From assembly GCA_029379385.1 (NCBI GenBank), contig CM055611.1, forward strand, positions 4,030,001-4,094,000: DNA of 64,000 nt, read 5' to 3'. The translations under genes were made by a program, and so were the position numbers. Of this stretch, positions 24,330-36,616 are shown one piece after another (within the stretch, counting starts at the first letter, position 1; each line of letters opens with the position of its first letter). The notes under the pieces are model-generated. The model saw only the letters and a program-made list of their open reading frames with translations, made no database searches and had not been told where the DNA came from. Source of the stretch: Quillaja saponaria (lineage: Eukaryota > Streptophyta > Magnoliopsida > Fabales > Quillajaceae).

Positions 24330-26918
24330 ATGGAAGGAAGTGGGATTTTGAAGAGCTCAAAAGGCAAGAAAGAGGACTTATATCATGTTATTCATAAGGT
24401 TCCTTATGGTGATAGTCCCTATGTTAAAGCCAAACATGCTCAGGTTTGTTTTCCATTTTCCAATTCTCTTTGCCTTGTTTCTTCTGTTCATTTCCTTTTT
24501 TGCCATCAATGAATTCTCATTCATTTATGTGATTTCTATTATTTTATTTAACTTCTCATATACAATTTGGTAATTGCACTATTTATCTCTCTTCCTTCAT
24601 ATTTATGTATGTCGAGCTATGTGTAGTCATCATAATATCATAGAGATCTACTATGGATGTTAACCATGTAGATAACTATTTAGTTTTAAAAAATCGAAAT
24701 TTAATTCATTAGTGAACTTTATGAGTTGCTCTTATTAGATGAAGTGTGAACTTTTAATATTATTTGGCTTCTTAATTTGTTATATTGATCAATATTTAGA
24801 TTCTTTATGAGAAATGCTATGGATATATAGTTAATCGTAATTTTTTAATATACATATTATTTGTTTTTTTATCTAGAAGTTGTTACTATAAATGTTATAG
24901 ATATATAATTAGGCACGATTTTTTTATCTGATCAATGCGTATTATTTGTTTTTTATCTAGAAGTTGTTACTAGAAATGTTATAAATATATAATCAATCTC
25001 GATTTTTCGATATGATCGATGCGTATTATTTGTTATCTAGAAGTTATTACTAGAAATGCTATGGATATATAATCAATCGCGAGTTTTTGATCTTATCGAT
25101 GCGTATTATTTTTTATCGAGAAATTTTTACTAGAAGTGCTTTGGATATAAAATTAATCGCAATTTTTCAATATTATTGATGCATATTATTTTTTATCTAG
25201 AAATTTTTACTAGAAAATGCTATAGATATATAATCAATTGTTATTTTTCGATCTCATCGATGCTTATTACTTTTATATAATACATATCAAATCATTTTAC
25301 TGTAATTTTTAAATTTCATAGTCATCGCTAAGTTGTATTTCTCATGAGTTATGACAAGTTAGAATTAATATTATGTAATGAAGTTGTTATTTTCAAAGAT
25401 ATTTTTTTACTCAATGAATCCAAGTATTTGTTTCGTGCACAATAACTTTTATAATAAATGGACCCCCCTTAAAGCAATTATTATTCAAATTTTATTGTGC
25501 AAGACACAAGTACGTTTTTTCTTTAATAGCCACATATTAATTTTGGAATGGATTTTTCTTTATCCATAGTGTAATTCATAAGGAAATAAATCAAACATGT
25601 ATGGTCTAAATTATAATCATTTTGTTGGGATAATAATATTTATAACTATTAGTCCGAACATAGTTCAATGATACCAGAGTTTAAGATTCTCTTTCCACCT
25701 CAAGATTTTGAAAAAAATAAGACCAGGAAATAATTCAAGATGGACATTATTAACTAATTATTGTTCTATATGGTATTATTTTGGTAAGTTTAATTTTGCA
25801 ATGAATTACATTGATTTCAGCTGGTACAAAAGGATCCAGAAGCAGCAATAGTTTTATTTTGGAAGGCAATAAATGCTGGAGATAGAGTCGATAGTGCCCT
25901 AAAAGACATGGCTGTGGTGATGAAACAATTGGACAGAACTGAAGAAGCCATTGAAGCCATCAAGTCCTTTAGATTCATTTGTTCCAAACAAGCCCAAGAC
26001 TCACTTGATAATGTCCTCATTGACCTTTACAAGGTAAATTCATCTTAATTCCAATTATACATCTCCTATCCTATTTATTTCATGAAGACGGGATTTGATC
26101 TTAGTTGTTAGAGTCAATACTAAAAAATATATTTCAGTTGAATCAACAGACACTTTCCCGTATTAATAATTGTTCTCTTTTTTTCCATAGAAATCCGGGA
26201 AAATAGAGGAGCAAATTGAGTTGCTAAAGAGGAAGCTAAGATCAATATACCAAGGAGAGGCCTTCAATGGAAAACCTACAAAAACTGCACGTTCTCATGG
26301 AAAGAAGTTCCAAGTTTCTGTAAAGCAAGAAACTTCAAGATTGTTGGTAAGCCCACACATATGCTTCTTCGAAATTAAAACACAATTGCCCCTTTCGTCT
26401 TTTAAGAAGAAATTAGAAAGATTATACAACATTATATTTAGATCCCTCCAAGTTAGAATAGATATTTGTTGTACTTGTAACAAAATAGTACTAACTACTT
26501 CGACGAATGTTGACAGGGAAATTTGGGCTGGGCCTACATGCAGAAAACGAACTACATGATGGCCGAGGTAGTCTATAGAAAAGCCCAAATGGTAGATCCA
26601 GATGCTAATAAGGCTTGCAATTTGGGCCTGTGCCTCATGAGACAAGCCCGATATGACGACGCATATTCTGTTCTTGATGATATATTGCAAGGTAGACTTC
26701 CTGGATCCGAAGATACCAAGTCCAGAAAACGGGCCGAGGAATTGTTAACGGAACTGAAATCAAGGCTTCCTCAAGCCCAATTCTCAGATCTAATGGGCCT
26801 TGATGATGATTTTGTCAAAGGGCTTGAGCAATTGATGAATGAATGGGGCCCAGTTAGATCAAAACGACTCCCAATCTTTGAGGAGATTACTCCATTGAGA
26901 AATCAGTTAGCATGTTAA
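24330..26918 (+). CDS. SULFUR DEFICIENCY-INDUCED 1/2-like TPR protein
   Basis: Four exons join in frame at GT-AG borders: 24330-24443, 25821-26033, 26191-26346 and 26517-26918, giving 294 residues with no lesions. The product matches the SDI1/SDI2 (MS5/POLLENLESS3-like) family closely. Landmarks are YHVIHKVPYGDSPYVKAKHA near the N-terminus, DRVDSALKDMAVVMKQ, KIEEQIELLKRKL, the diagnostic GEAFNGKPTKTARSHGKKFQ, GNLGWAYMQKTNYMMAEVVY, and the C-terminal LPIFEEITPLRNQLAC. It has TPR-like helical repeats between about residues 35 and 230. In Arabidopsis, SDI1 and SDI2 are induced by sulfur starvation and repress glucosinolate biosynthesis by binding MYB28; outside glucosinolate-making plants the partner is unclear. 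Intron 1 carries a tandem array. SDI1 and SDI2 cannot be told apart here. Confidence 0.93.
24812..25275. repeat. ~80-bp tandem array in SDI-like intron 1
   Basis: Five to six diverged copies of an about 80-86 bp unit recur, each containing GAAATGCTATGGATATATAA, a GATCGATGCGTATTATTTG-like part and TTATCTAGAAGTTGTTACTA. Units start near 24812, 24890, 24976, 25055, 25133 and 25214. Confidence 0.9.
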
Positions 26919-28266
26919 TATGTTACTGTTAAGTTGCTCATATGGGTGTGAAAGTAATTTATAATTAGGTGTGTGGGGGTAGAACTGTCTTTTTAATTTT
27001 CTCTTGGCCTTTTATTTGGGAAGGGTGGGAAATTAAATTAGTAAAATTGTTGTTGTAAAGTAATAATAGGGGTAAAGCAATAGTGCACTAGTGTGTTAGT
27101 GTGCTGTTGGTGTGAATATAAGAACAAGACTTGTTTGGAAACTAACATGTCTTGGTTCTGAATAAGAATTGCTTATGTAATAATGAAAGTGAACTGGAAC
27201 CAACATGTTATTGGTTTCTTAGTTCTATTGATTTAAAATCAAGAAAGCATATTGATATAATGTTTCCTTTTTTTCTGTTTCTGGACATATTGATAGTACT
27301 ATTAATGTAAAGCAGTCAACAATTAAAAAAATGAGGAAAATAGAAAAAAAGAAAAGAGATAGACATGAGTCCAAATACCAAACAGTTGAGCCCTAGTATC
27401 ACATGGCATTTTGATTAGATTTTTTATATCTATCATAGGCAAAATAATAATAGTTTGTCAGTTGCTAAAGGTAATGCCATTTACTCTGACATCACAAAGC
27501 AGAGAGGAGTTCCACATATGATATGGAAGAAATCTTATGTTATAGAACAAAGAGGAGCCCCATTTATGATATCTGATAAATGGTCCAACTAAAAAAAGAA
27601 GGAAATTAATTGGGATTATGCCAAGAGCTAAATCATATAAAAGTAGTATATTAATGAAGGAAATAAAATTAAAAAAGAACCAAGCTGAGCATTTCAAGTG
27701 GAAACAAGAGTCCTATGCACTGTCAGTGGCTACAATGTGTCTTAGATTCCATACCTATTGGATAGCCTTATTTGAAGAACTTCTGGACATAAAAGATGAC
27801 CTGAGCAGTCTTCTCAAGAATTTTGGACATCCTGCAACATCATAATATATCTAAATAAGCATAAGTCAGTTATTTCATGAAAATACAATAAATTAAAATG
27901 AAAAGAACTAAATGAACAAACATACTGATTAGTAAGGGAACTCTCCAATTCATAGTTTTATGCAAGGCTCTTAACCTAGCAGATGATTGTTCTAAGAGAA
28001 AAAATTGTTTAATTTAGAACTAAATGCATATATATATATATATATTTTAAATGTCATGTGTAAGGAATTTTCCAGTGGTCCAAACTCCAAACACATTTTG
28101 TCTTCGAAATAAGATCGATATTAAGACCTGGATCGGCGCTGACAGTAATAAAAGTATTCAGCCTGGAGCTGTCCGAGTAGTCCTGCTAAATGGTGATTCA
28201 GCATATACTGTCGATTTCAATTTGTTAAACATCAAATATGAATTTTTTTGGTGAAACAAGAAATAC
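26919..28266. other. Intergenic between SDI-like gene and LRR pseudogene
   Basis: About 26919-27250 is the probable 3' UTR of the SDI-like gene. The rest has no recognisable gene. A 67-codon plus-strand open frame at 28051-28254 shows no family I can name and is not called. Confidence 0.5.
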
Positions 28267-30565
28267 CTGTTCCTGAAAAAATTCCTTCATTGTAGTATTT
28301 ACGTCGCCCTTCCGTCACTTTTCATCTTCATCCCCAGTCAATACTCCCTGCAGCATTTCTGTGATTACAACTCCGGGGCTGAAAACATTCATTTTGGGGC
28401 AATCTCTGACAAGCATTCCTTTCAAGGATGGGAATTTGAAGGTGTAACTTGTAGAGCAAAAGCTTCTCAAGTTTGATAAACTATTAAGTATCATAATCTC
28501 CAGTTTATCAAAGGTAATCTCATCTTCTTTATCTTCTACTCGATGAATTTTTGTCACTACTTCCTCTAACATTTCACATCTGCTTATCTTCATTGTCCTG
28601 AGCTGCACAAGACTTCTAGCTGTTGAAGATGTTACTAAATCGACCAATCTAGCACAATCATCAACATCCAAGGTTGTTAGATTTTGAAAGGACACTGAGG
28701 ATGGCGCCGAGATTGTAAAGTCGGACAACTTTCCACTTCTAGTGTTTGAAGATTTAGAGTAAATGGATCCAATTGGGAGTCTTCGCTAATTACATATTTC
28801 AGGTCACACAAGAAATCAAGTTTTAATCGTTTCAACTGTGCAAGTTTATCTATATCGTTACTTAGCCCTTGAGGAGGAACTACATATTCAAAGGAACAAC
28901 AGCATACTCCCAGCTCTTCTAGATAGGGAAACCTTTCAAGGAAGTTGTGTGGATAATTAGCCAACCCTCCATGGAAGCATTGTAGAGTAAGAACTTTTAT
29001 TTTGTGAAAGAGATACTCCTGATATTGGCCATTCCATATCATCATGGCATCTTTTCCATTTAATGCCAGTTCCTCCAAGTTTGGGACAACCTGTAAAATC
29101 ACTCGATCAAAAGCATACATCTCATAAGTCATAACATAAGATAAAGAAGGAACTTCGCTGCAGTAAATAAATAATTATTTTCCTTCTAGCTGTGATCAAA
29201 TAATCCATTATAAATTTTAAATAAATAGAATTTCATCTCTAGTGTAGTAAAATCACATGAAAAATTCTCATTTTTATGTGATGTTCTGAATTTAGTCATT
29301 CATTTGAAATTTGAAATTTTTATATACAACTTACTTGGCTTTGTTTGCAGAAAGAAACCACTCTATCTCTCCCCCTTTTTTTTCCTAATAAAATGTGTTT
29401 GTGGTATAGCTCACCCATACTGTGGTTTGTAAAATAAAAATATATGATCTCTACCAAAAAGCAATCCATCCTTACTACTTGAGTTACCCTAGGTTAGTTA
29501 AAAGAACAATTGTCCAACCAACTTGAGCAAAAGCTCCCTGACTCTGCCTTCTTAACTATTATAGCTGAAATTCGAGTGGGAAAAAAGTAAAAGACAATAT
29601 TAAAAATATACAAATCAAGTAGGGAAAATTATCCTCTTAACAGCTTCTGCAGTGTTTATGTAGTGTGTATATATAATCATATACTTCCACTAAATTTCAG
29701 TTATCTAGTGTGGTTTGATTCTAGACCTCCAAATCGGAATCCATAAGGTTAAAAAACTAGGTCCCTTGTAAGGGGACCTAGAAGCATGTAAATTTTAGAA
29801 AGGGAAAGTTAAAAGCTCAAAAGGTCTAATACCTTTTCCACCAAGAAGATGGGTTGCTGAATGAAGACATCAGAGACACCATACAGATGCTTCTCCTGGT
29901 AGCTGGAATCATCTGATGCAAATATCTCCACTTGATCACAACGATACATAGCAAATTTCTTCAGTACTGGACATTCTAATGTATGTCTTCCTGGATAAAA
30001 GTTCCTTAGATCTAACAACCACCGGAGCTTCAAGGAGGATAATTTAGGGAACAGAAAAGTGATTGCTTCATCTGATTCTTCTTCCTTTGCAACAATTTCC
30101 TCAACTCCGCATGACTCAATCTTAAGCTCTTCTAGTTGCGTGAGATCTTTGGCCACAGACGGTGGAAATAGATTTTTCAAACTTTCACATTCCACAGCAT
30201 GTATCACACACAGATGGTGAAAGCTAAGTGTTCCTCTGGGATCTTTCTTCCATATATGCTTCAGATTGGCAAATCTTCTATCATTAGTTTTTTCAACTGT
30301 GATGCTGCCAAAGGAAGTGTTTGTGTATCACTTACCTCTTCCAAATCAAAGACTACTTCTACTGAATCACAATTACGTACTTCCAGCTCTTCCAGATTGC
30401 TCAAGAGTTGTAATAAAGTGCAAGGAACTGCACTTAAAAATCTGCACTTCTTGAGAACCAAAGATTTTAGATTGCTGAAAGAATTATACGGAAGTTGGCC
30501 TTGCCAGATATTTCATTCATCTCAGGTGATTCAGAAAGTTTCAAATGGTCCATCTAGGACAAAAC
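28267..30565 (-). pseudogene. LRR exons of a CC-NBS-LRR disease-resistance gene, broken
   Basis: Two LRR-rich exons are bounded by good splice signals on the minus strand: 30565-29833 (acceptor TTGCAG, donor GTATTA) and 29090-28267 (acceptor TTTTACAG, donor GTATTT). The product has the repeats of the At4g27190/RPS2-like NLR class: LSNLEELEVRNCDSVEVVFD, LTQLEELKIESCGVEEIVAK, LTTLDVDDCARLVDLVTSST. Lesions are visible. A base is missing at about 30270 (EDLPNLKH context). There is a frameshift near 30500 in the 'IWQGQLPYNS' context, a frameshift near 28720, and a TGA at about 28313-28315 where the family usually has Trp. No NBS lies next to it. It may be the 3' part of the same ancestral gene as 42406-44002, now about 12 kb apart, or a separate NLR remnant. 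It is non-functional as read. Confidence 0.82.
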
Positions 30566-30779
30566 CTGCAATAGAATACACTATCATATGTTAGTTAAGT
30601 GTCTTAGTTAATCAAGATAATACATATATGAAAAAAAAAATGAAAAAAAAGTAGAAGGAACAGAAGGACTTAATACTATGTTCTCCACTGTTTTAAACGA
30701 GGAAACAAACATGGTTCCACCATAACAGCTGAAAGCATTCTGATATTAAAGCAGGGAGGTGAAAAATTAAATATCCAAA
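30566..30779. other. NLR intron or flank
   Basis: Sequence upstream of the acceptor of the first LRR exon, probably intron of the decayed NLR. No feature seen. Confidence 0.3.
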
Positions 30780-31014
30780 TCAACTATCAAATATGAAATA
30801 TATAAAGGTGATGGAAGACAATTCCACTTACATTATAAGAAAAATTACAAAGAAAAGTAACACTTTATATACAGTGTTCTTATCACTGTCCTCATCTCTT
30901 TTTCTTATGGCTACAATTCTCACAAGTTTATATATTTGCGTATGACTCTCACAAGTCTATAGTATGACTCTCACAAGTCTGTATAGACACCAAAATTTTA
31001 GCATTTTAGTCTAT

Positions 31015-31575
31015 TTACATACTCCTTGATACGAGTTTAAACTATCAATGATTAAAAAAAAAAAAAAAAAAAAAAAAACACTCATACTCCTTAATATGAG
31101 TTTAAACTATCAAAGGTTTCAAAAAAAACAAAAACGCTCATACTCCTTGATACGAGTTTAAACTATCAATGGTTCCAAAAAAAAAAAAAAAATATCCATG
31201 ATCCTCGATATGAGTTTAAATTATCAGTGATTCCGAAAAAAAGGAACACGGTCACTCCTTAATACGAGTTTAAACTATCAATGGTTCTTTAAAAAAAAAA
31301 AACATGAATACTCCTTGATACGAGTTTAAACTTTTAAACTATCAATGATTCCAAAAAGAAAAAAGAAACATTCATATTCTTTGATACGAGTTTAAACTAT
31401 CAATATTTCCAAAAAAAAGTAACACCCATACTCATAAGAGTTTAAAACTATTAGAAGTTCAAAAAAAAAAAAAAAAGAATACCCACACTCCTTGACACGA
31501 GTTTAAACTATCAATCGTTCAAAATAAAATAAAAAGGGGGAACACCAAAATGCCTTAATACGAGTTTAAATTGCT
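31015..31575. repeat. ~55-bp tandem array (gypsy interior)
   Basis: About ten units of roughly 50-65 bp, each with ACTCCTTGATACGAGTTTAA and ACTATCAATGGTTCC followed by an A-run of variable length. The variable A-runs explain the irregular period. Confidence 0.93.
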
Positions 31576-32515
31576 TGTAATCTTCAAAGCTTCAAATTTC
31601 CTCAGCAGGAAGTAAAATTACTCCAAAATTTCAAGATTCCTCAACACGAATAGAAACTGCTCCAAAGTTGTAAATGCCTCAGCATGAAGTGAAACAGCTC
31701 TAAAATTTCAAGATTCCTCAACATAAACAAAAATAGCTCCAAATCTTCAAGCTTACTTAGCACAAAGTGAAATTGTTCCAAAGTTTCAAAATTCCTCAAC
31801 ATGTAGTGAAACTAGTCCAAAATTTCAATATTCCTTAGCACGAAAAGAAACTGTTTCAAATCTTCAAATTTCCTTACCATGAATTGAAACTGCTACAAAA
31901 TTTCAAGATTCCTTAACACGAACAGAAATTGCTCCAAATCTTCAAGCTTCCTTAGCAAGAAATGAAACTGTTCCAAAATTTCAACATTTCTCAGCACGAA
32001 CAAAAACTGCTCCAAATCTTCAAGCATCCTCAGCATGAAATGAAACCGCTCCAAAGTTTCAAAATTTTTCAACACGAAGTGAAACTACTTCAAAATTTCA
32101 AAATTACTCAGCACGAAGTTAAACTGTTCCAAATATTCAAATTTCCTCAGCATGAATTGAAATCGCTCCAAATTTCTAGATTCCTCAACACGAACAAAAA
32201 CTACTCCAAATCTTCAAGCTTCCTTAGCATGAAATGAAATTGCTCCAAAGTTTCAAAATTCTTCAACATGAAGTGAAACTGTTCCAAAATTTCAAGATTC
32301 CTCAACACAAAGAAAAACTGTTCCAAATCTTCAAAGTTTTTTAGCACCAAATGAAATTGCTTCAAATCTTTAAAGTTCATCGGCACAAAATGAAATTACT
32401 CCAAATCTTCAAGGTTCCTCAGTATGAAGTGAAACTGCATCAAAGTTTCAAGGTTTGTCGTCATGACATTAGACTGCCTCAAATTCTAAATGTTTCCTTG
32501 ACATGAACTAAAACT
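31576..32515. repeat. 39-bp minisatellite array (gypsy interior)
   Basis: About 24 copies of a 39-bp unit, GCTCCAAATCTTCAAGCTTC followed by CTTAGCACGAAATGAAACT. Two alternating subtypes (CAAATCTTCAAGC and CAAAATTTCAAGA) suggest a 78-bp higher-order unit in places. Because 39 is 13 codons, long open frames appear on both strands, for example a 13-residue LEDLEQFLFVLRN repeat on the minus strand. I treat these as by-products. Confidence 0.93.
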
Positions 32516-32687
32516 GTTTCAAAAAAAAAAAAAAAAAATTTTAAAAGTTACAAGATACTTTCGAAAAAAAAAATCAAGCCACAAAAGGTAGGAAGATTGC
32601 AAGTCATAAAGTAAAAGATACTTCAAGCCTCAACAGTTATTACATGATAAGCATGCATACATAATTAAGTCTTGAAGTGGGGGCATT

Positions 32688-33382
32688 TGTAGACACCAAA
32701 ATTTTGGCATTTTTGTCTATTAAAATAATTGGTCAATTTAAAGGTCAATTAGTCAAATTATAAATTGGCAAATTAGACACTAATTATTTAATTGACAAAA
32801 TAGATACAAATTGGCAATCAACACATATCACAACCAAATCACCTCAAATCAACCTCAATCACAATCAAATCATTTTCAATTACCCAACATTTCATTGAAT
32901 CACCTCCAATTAAGTTTAAATTGGACAAATTCTTCAATAACTTCAATTATTCAAATTCTACAACTTTTCCACCTAGCCTTCTCCTATAAATAGGTTTACA
33001 TAGGCAAAGGAAGGGAGGCAGAAAACTCAAGGCACAAAGGCTCTTGAAACTCCCTTGTTTTTCTCTCTCAAACAAAATAGATTAAGCAAGGCACAAATCC
33101 CTACAATGAAGCTCAGTGTCTGCAGAGATCACAAGACATTTCTCAACGATCATCCACAGTGTCATTTTGAAAAAGGTTTATCAATTCATCCAGGATCAAG
33201 CTACATAACCCTCAGATCAATTAAAGTTTTCAAGGAGATTGAATTAGAGGATTCTATTCTATTCTTTTCTTGTAAAGAATATTAATTCAGAGGTCGTACC
33301 ATCTTTTTACAAATTATAATACAGTTGTTATTTTTGTACACGCTTTCTTATCCGTTACTTTTAGGCACAAATTTGTTGTTCA
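32688..33382 (+). repeat. 3' LTR of the gypsy element
   Basis: Starts TGTAGACACC directly after the polypurine tract, has a TATAAATA promoter box and an A/T-rich R-U5 part, and ends near TTGTTCA where host LTR sequence resumes. Confidence 0.7.
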
Positions 33383-34912
33383 CAGTCAGTCTATATATTT
33401 ATACTGCATAGGACTTGCCTAATAAGTAAACTTTTTATCGACTTTATGAAAACACTACAATTATCTAATTAGATTTACTTACCCACCAAAGTAAACCTAA
33501 TTAGAAAATCTCAAATCAAAACCTAATTAGTTTTTTTTTGTTTACTCGCCAAGTATAAACTAATTAGAAACTAGTAAATGTTGATTTGAGTCAAAATCTC
33601 AACAATCTCTACCTTACTAAAATTCTTCAAAATAATCTTATGTATTTTTCAGGACCTTACAATGTATTATCTACCATCAACAACAAAATTATCAAAATTT
33701 CACATAAACTTTACTCATCGAGAGTCACAACTCCATCAAGAGTCTCCACTCCAACAAGAGTTTCCTTACTCAGGAACTACACCATGATATCTTGCAACAC
33801 CAAAAATGCATATTGTATGCAGCCATCTTCTCAGTTCTACCTCACTTGTCATCATTGATGAGTCATTTCCACGTCGTTCATCATTGGATTAAACTTCTGG
33901 AAAAAAACTATAATTCCACTTTAACAAAAATCTTTATTCATCACGGCTTGCTCAATCTTACTATCATATCCTCCTAAGATCAAATATCACTAGCACATAA
34001 GAAGACTTACACTTTCTAAACTTGGGCTATCTCACAAACTTCCAAACATCCACCAATATGAAATTCCTAAGAAATTTCACCTACAAAACTTCAATTTAGT
34101 GTCACTCACCAATCTCTTATGTAAAGACAAGACCCAAAACTATAAACTCCATTTTCCATCAAAACAATAAATCTCAATATTCTACACATCATGCAAAACC
34201 TAGCTTTTTTTTTTTCTTTCTCCTTTTCTACTTTTCTTCTTCTTCTTCTTTCTACACAACCTCAATCACCACAACTTCTTTTTCTTCAATATATTTATAT
34301 TTTTACAATAACTCCACTATTACCAAAATTCTTTCAGACATATCCATGTCCCAATTGAATTTGACTTTTGTCTTAGTAATGGAACCATTATTGGAAATTT
34401 TACAAAATCTCTCTCCAAGAGATTGTAAAATTAATAAATGGTAATAATCACAAAATATAAGTGAAAGAGAAGAGAAAGAAACATCAACATTAGATTTAAT
34501 GTGGTTCGGCCCCCTACCTATATATTCACGAATGAGAAATTTCACTAATATTCCAAAAAAGATTACATAGAAAGAGTACACTCTGCACATACTGTCCTCA
34601 CCACTGCTCTCATCACTCTCCTCATATGATATCTATCAATCTTTCTTGCACCTCTTCTCTTAAGGGGGTCTCACAATATTATATATCTCTCTTTCCTATG
34701 CCTACAACTCTTACAAGCCTATATATTTATATTACATATATAAGAGTTGTCCAACGAACAAACTTCTCATTATGGAAACCCTACAATCATCTAGCACACC
34801 AGGGTAAACCTAATTAGAAAATTTCAATCAACATCTAATTAGTTTTTCTTGCCCACTAAGAATAAACTAATTAGGAAATTAGCAAATCTTGATTCGAGTC
34901 AAAATCTCAACA

Positions 34913-35885
34913 ATATCAAACATAATATGAAATTGTTAAGATTTGATTCAACAAGAACTACTCACATCTTTTTCTTTTTTTTTCTTAATTTTTGTTATTT
35001 GATACTGTATGTATCCACAAATTAATCAATCCGGACGTGACCCAACTCACCCAAACTTAACAAATCAATGATATCCGCGGGAGGACCCATGACTATTAAA
35101 AATTAGGTATGCATCATTACTTAACACATGAAATACCATTAAATATCCTTATCATCTAACTTTAAAAAAAAAAAACGAAGGGCATAAGGTCATTTTCAAA
35201 ATCCATACTTAAAATTTCTTTTGCTTTTAAATAAAAAAAGGAAAACGTCCCTCCTCCATAAATCATCAGTTACTGATCTCTCTTTTTTGCATAGGTTCCT
35301 CAATTGGAAAATTCAATGTTTCTCATTATTTTCGTTCAATTAATGGCTTTCCCTCCCATCTTCCAATTTATGCTTTTTCATGATTTCAGGTGCTGATCCC
35401 TTTTCTCTATCTCATTTTTTTTTTCTTTCCAAATCTATGAGTCCATTCAGATTATTATAATGTTTGTATTTTTTTTTCACAAAGATCGTTTTTATTATTG
35501 AATTTCATTGAATTGTGCAGCAATGGAGGTAAAGAACGTTGTATTGAAAGTTCAGTTTTAATTTAATTTTGTCTCTGTCATAAAATGATGAAAAATATGA
35601 CATAATTTTGATCATTAAACGGATTAGATTTTTCCCATTATCTTCTCCCTTACCTCTTTTACTTGCCCTCTGTATATTTTGTGTTGTGTGTGAGAATTAA
35701 TTAATTTGTGTATATATGTGGGGCAGTGGGGTTACGAGTCTTTTGTACAAATATTTATCTTAATTTATTTGTGCTTGCAGGCAGTAAAGGATATTTGGAT
35801 GATATTTTGTCTCAAGGCACATAATTATTTTCACATCTTAGCAATTATATTGACTATTGAGTAATTTTTTATAGATTTATCTACT
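34913..35885. repeat. Duplicated block C, copy 1
   Basis: Sequence immediately next to the copia LTR end here recurs at 40830-42375. Shared stretches include CAATATCAAACATAATATGA, CAATGGAGGTAAAGAACGTT, TACGAGTCTTTTGTACAAAT and GCAATTATATTGACTATTGA. No reading frame of known family is seen; two polypyrimidine-AG sites suggest it may derive from spliced sequence. This copy lacks the 520-bp element found in copy 2. Confidence 0.88.
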
Positions 35886-36390
35886 GTTTTGATCATTAAA
35901 AATTATATCAGTTTTCAGTTTAGTACTCTAAAATTTTCTCATTCAATTTTATCGTTCAAGATTCAAAATTTCTCAATCAAGTTGTTCTTCCATTTACATG
36001 TTATAAATGAACGAAATAATCACAATATTTGACTCTAAGATAATAATGTGGATAAGTTGTTTATATCTTGAAAAAAAATTAGTCATTTTAATATTAAATT
36101 ATGTAGAATTATTTTATTTATGCATAACATGAGAATTAGTAAATGGAACTTGATTGAAAAATTCTAAATTTTAGAGTATGAAATTGACTAAAAATATTTT
36201 TAGAGGGCTAAATTAAGAACTGAGATAATTTTGAGGGACCAAAATAATAATTAAGCCTTTTTTATATTAGTCTCATCGTGTGCTCAGAATCAGTTTTTTT
36301 TTTTTTTTTTTTTTTTTAACTTTTAGGGACAATGTATAAAGTTGTTTTGAAGCTTCTCTATGTATGTATATAATTTTAAAAAGACAAACT
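35886..36390. other. AT-rich spacer
   Basis: AT-rich DNA with a T-run at about 36293-36317; no gene seen. Confidence 0.5.
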
Positions 36391-36616
36391 TTTCAGAATA
36401 ATTTATTTTAAAAATTAAAAATATATTGTCACTAAAATTTCATATAGAGAAGTATATTTTAAAACAACTTTATACATTATCTTTAAATAAATAAATAATT
36501 TCTGACCACGTGCATAAGAAACTAGTACAAAAAAGACAATAGCAAGAGAGACATGGTATTTAATATAAATAATTTCTTTTTCATAAAACGTACAAGATTG
36601 TTTCCATCTTCTTTCT

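Larger units (their letters stand above)
30980..33382 (+). mobile_element. Truncated Tat/Ogre-like gypsy element with tandem-array interior
   Basis: The element starts with an LTR stub TGTATAGACACC (30980) and ends with a fuller 3' LTR at 32688-33382. That LTR begins TGTAGACACCAAAATTTTGG and has a TATAAATA box at 32985-32992. A polypurine tract GAAGTGGGGG precedes it at 32674-32683. Between the stub and the tract there is no coding sequence, only two tandem arrays. Flanks AAGTC (30975-30979) and CAGTC (33383-33387) are a plausible 5-bp target duplication with one mismatch. Tandem arrays upstream of the polypurine tract are known from Tat/Ogre elements. It inserted into the LTR of the copia element. 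Confidence 0.75.
30780..34912 (-). mobile_element. Small copia-type LTR element (minus), interrupted by a gypsy element
   Basis: On the minus strand an LTR begins TGTTGAGATTTTGACTCGAA at 34912 and runs to about 34438. It contains the GGCCGAACCACATTAAATC motif typical of copia LTR U5 regions. A second LTR begins at 33602, preceded on the minus strand by the polypurine tract AAGGTAGAGATTG. It runs to 33383, is interrupted by the gypsy insertion, and resumes at 30979-~30780. The interior between the LTRs (33603-34437) is only about 0.8 kb and non-coding, so the element is non-autonomous (TRIM-like). Confidence 0.7.

Noticed and set aside
26295..26690. 131-codon minus-strand open frame
   Set aside because: Antisense to exons 3-4 of the SDI-like gene, whose sense frame has clear homology.
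28051..28254. 67-codon plus-strand frame (LRNKIDIKTWIGAD, VRVVLLNGDSAY)
   Set aside because: Faintly like the start of CBP60 calmodulin-binding domains, but too short, with no neighbours of that family and no splice-linked exons.
31893..32386. Leu/Phe-rich 13-residue repeat protein on the minus strand
   Set aside because: It lies in a 39-bp minisatellite inside a gypsy element; the open frames are short and interrupted.
31015..32515. CRISPR-like regular repeats
   Set aside because: Units are directly adjacent or separated by A-runs, with no unique spacers; the genome is a plant nuclear one.
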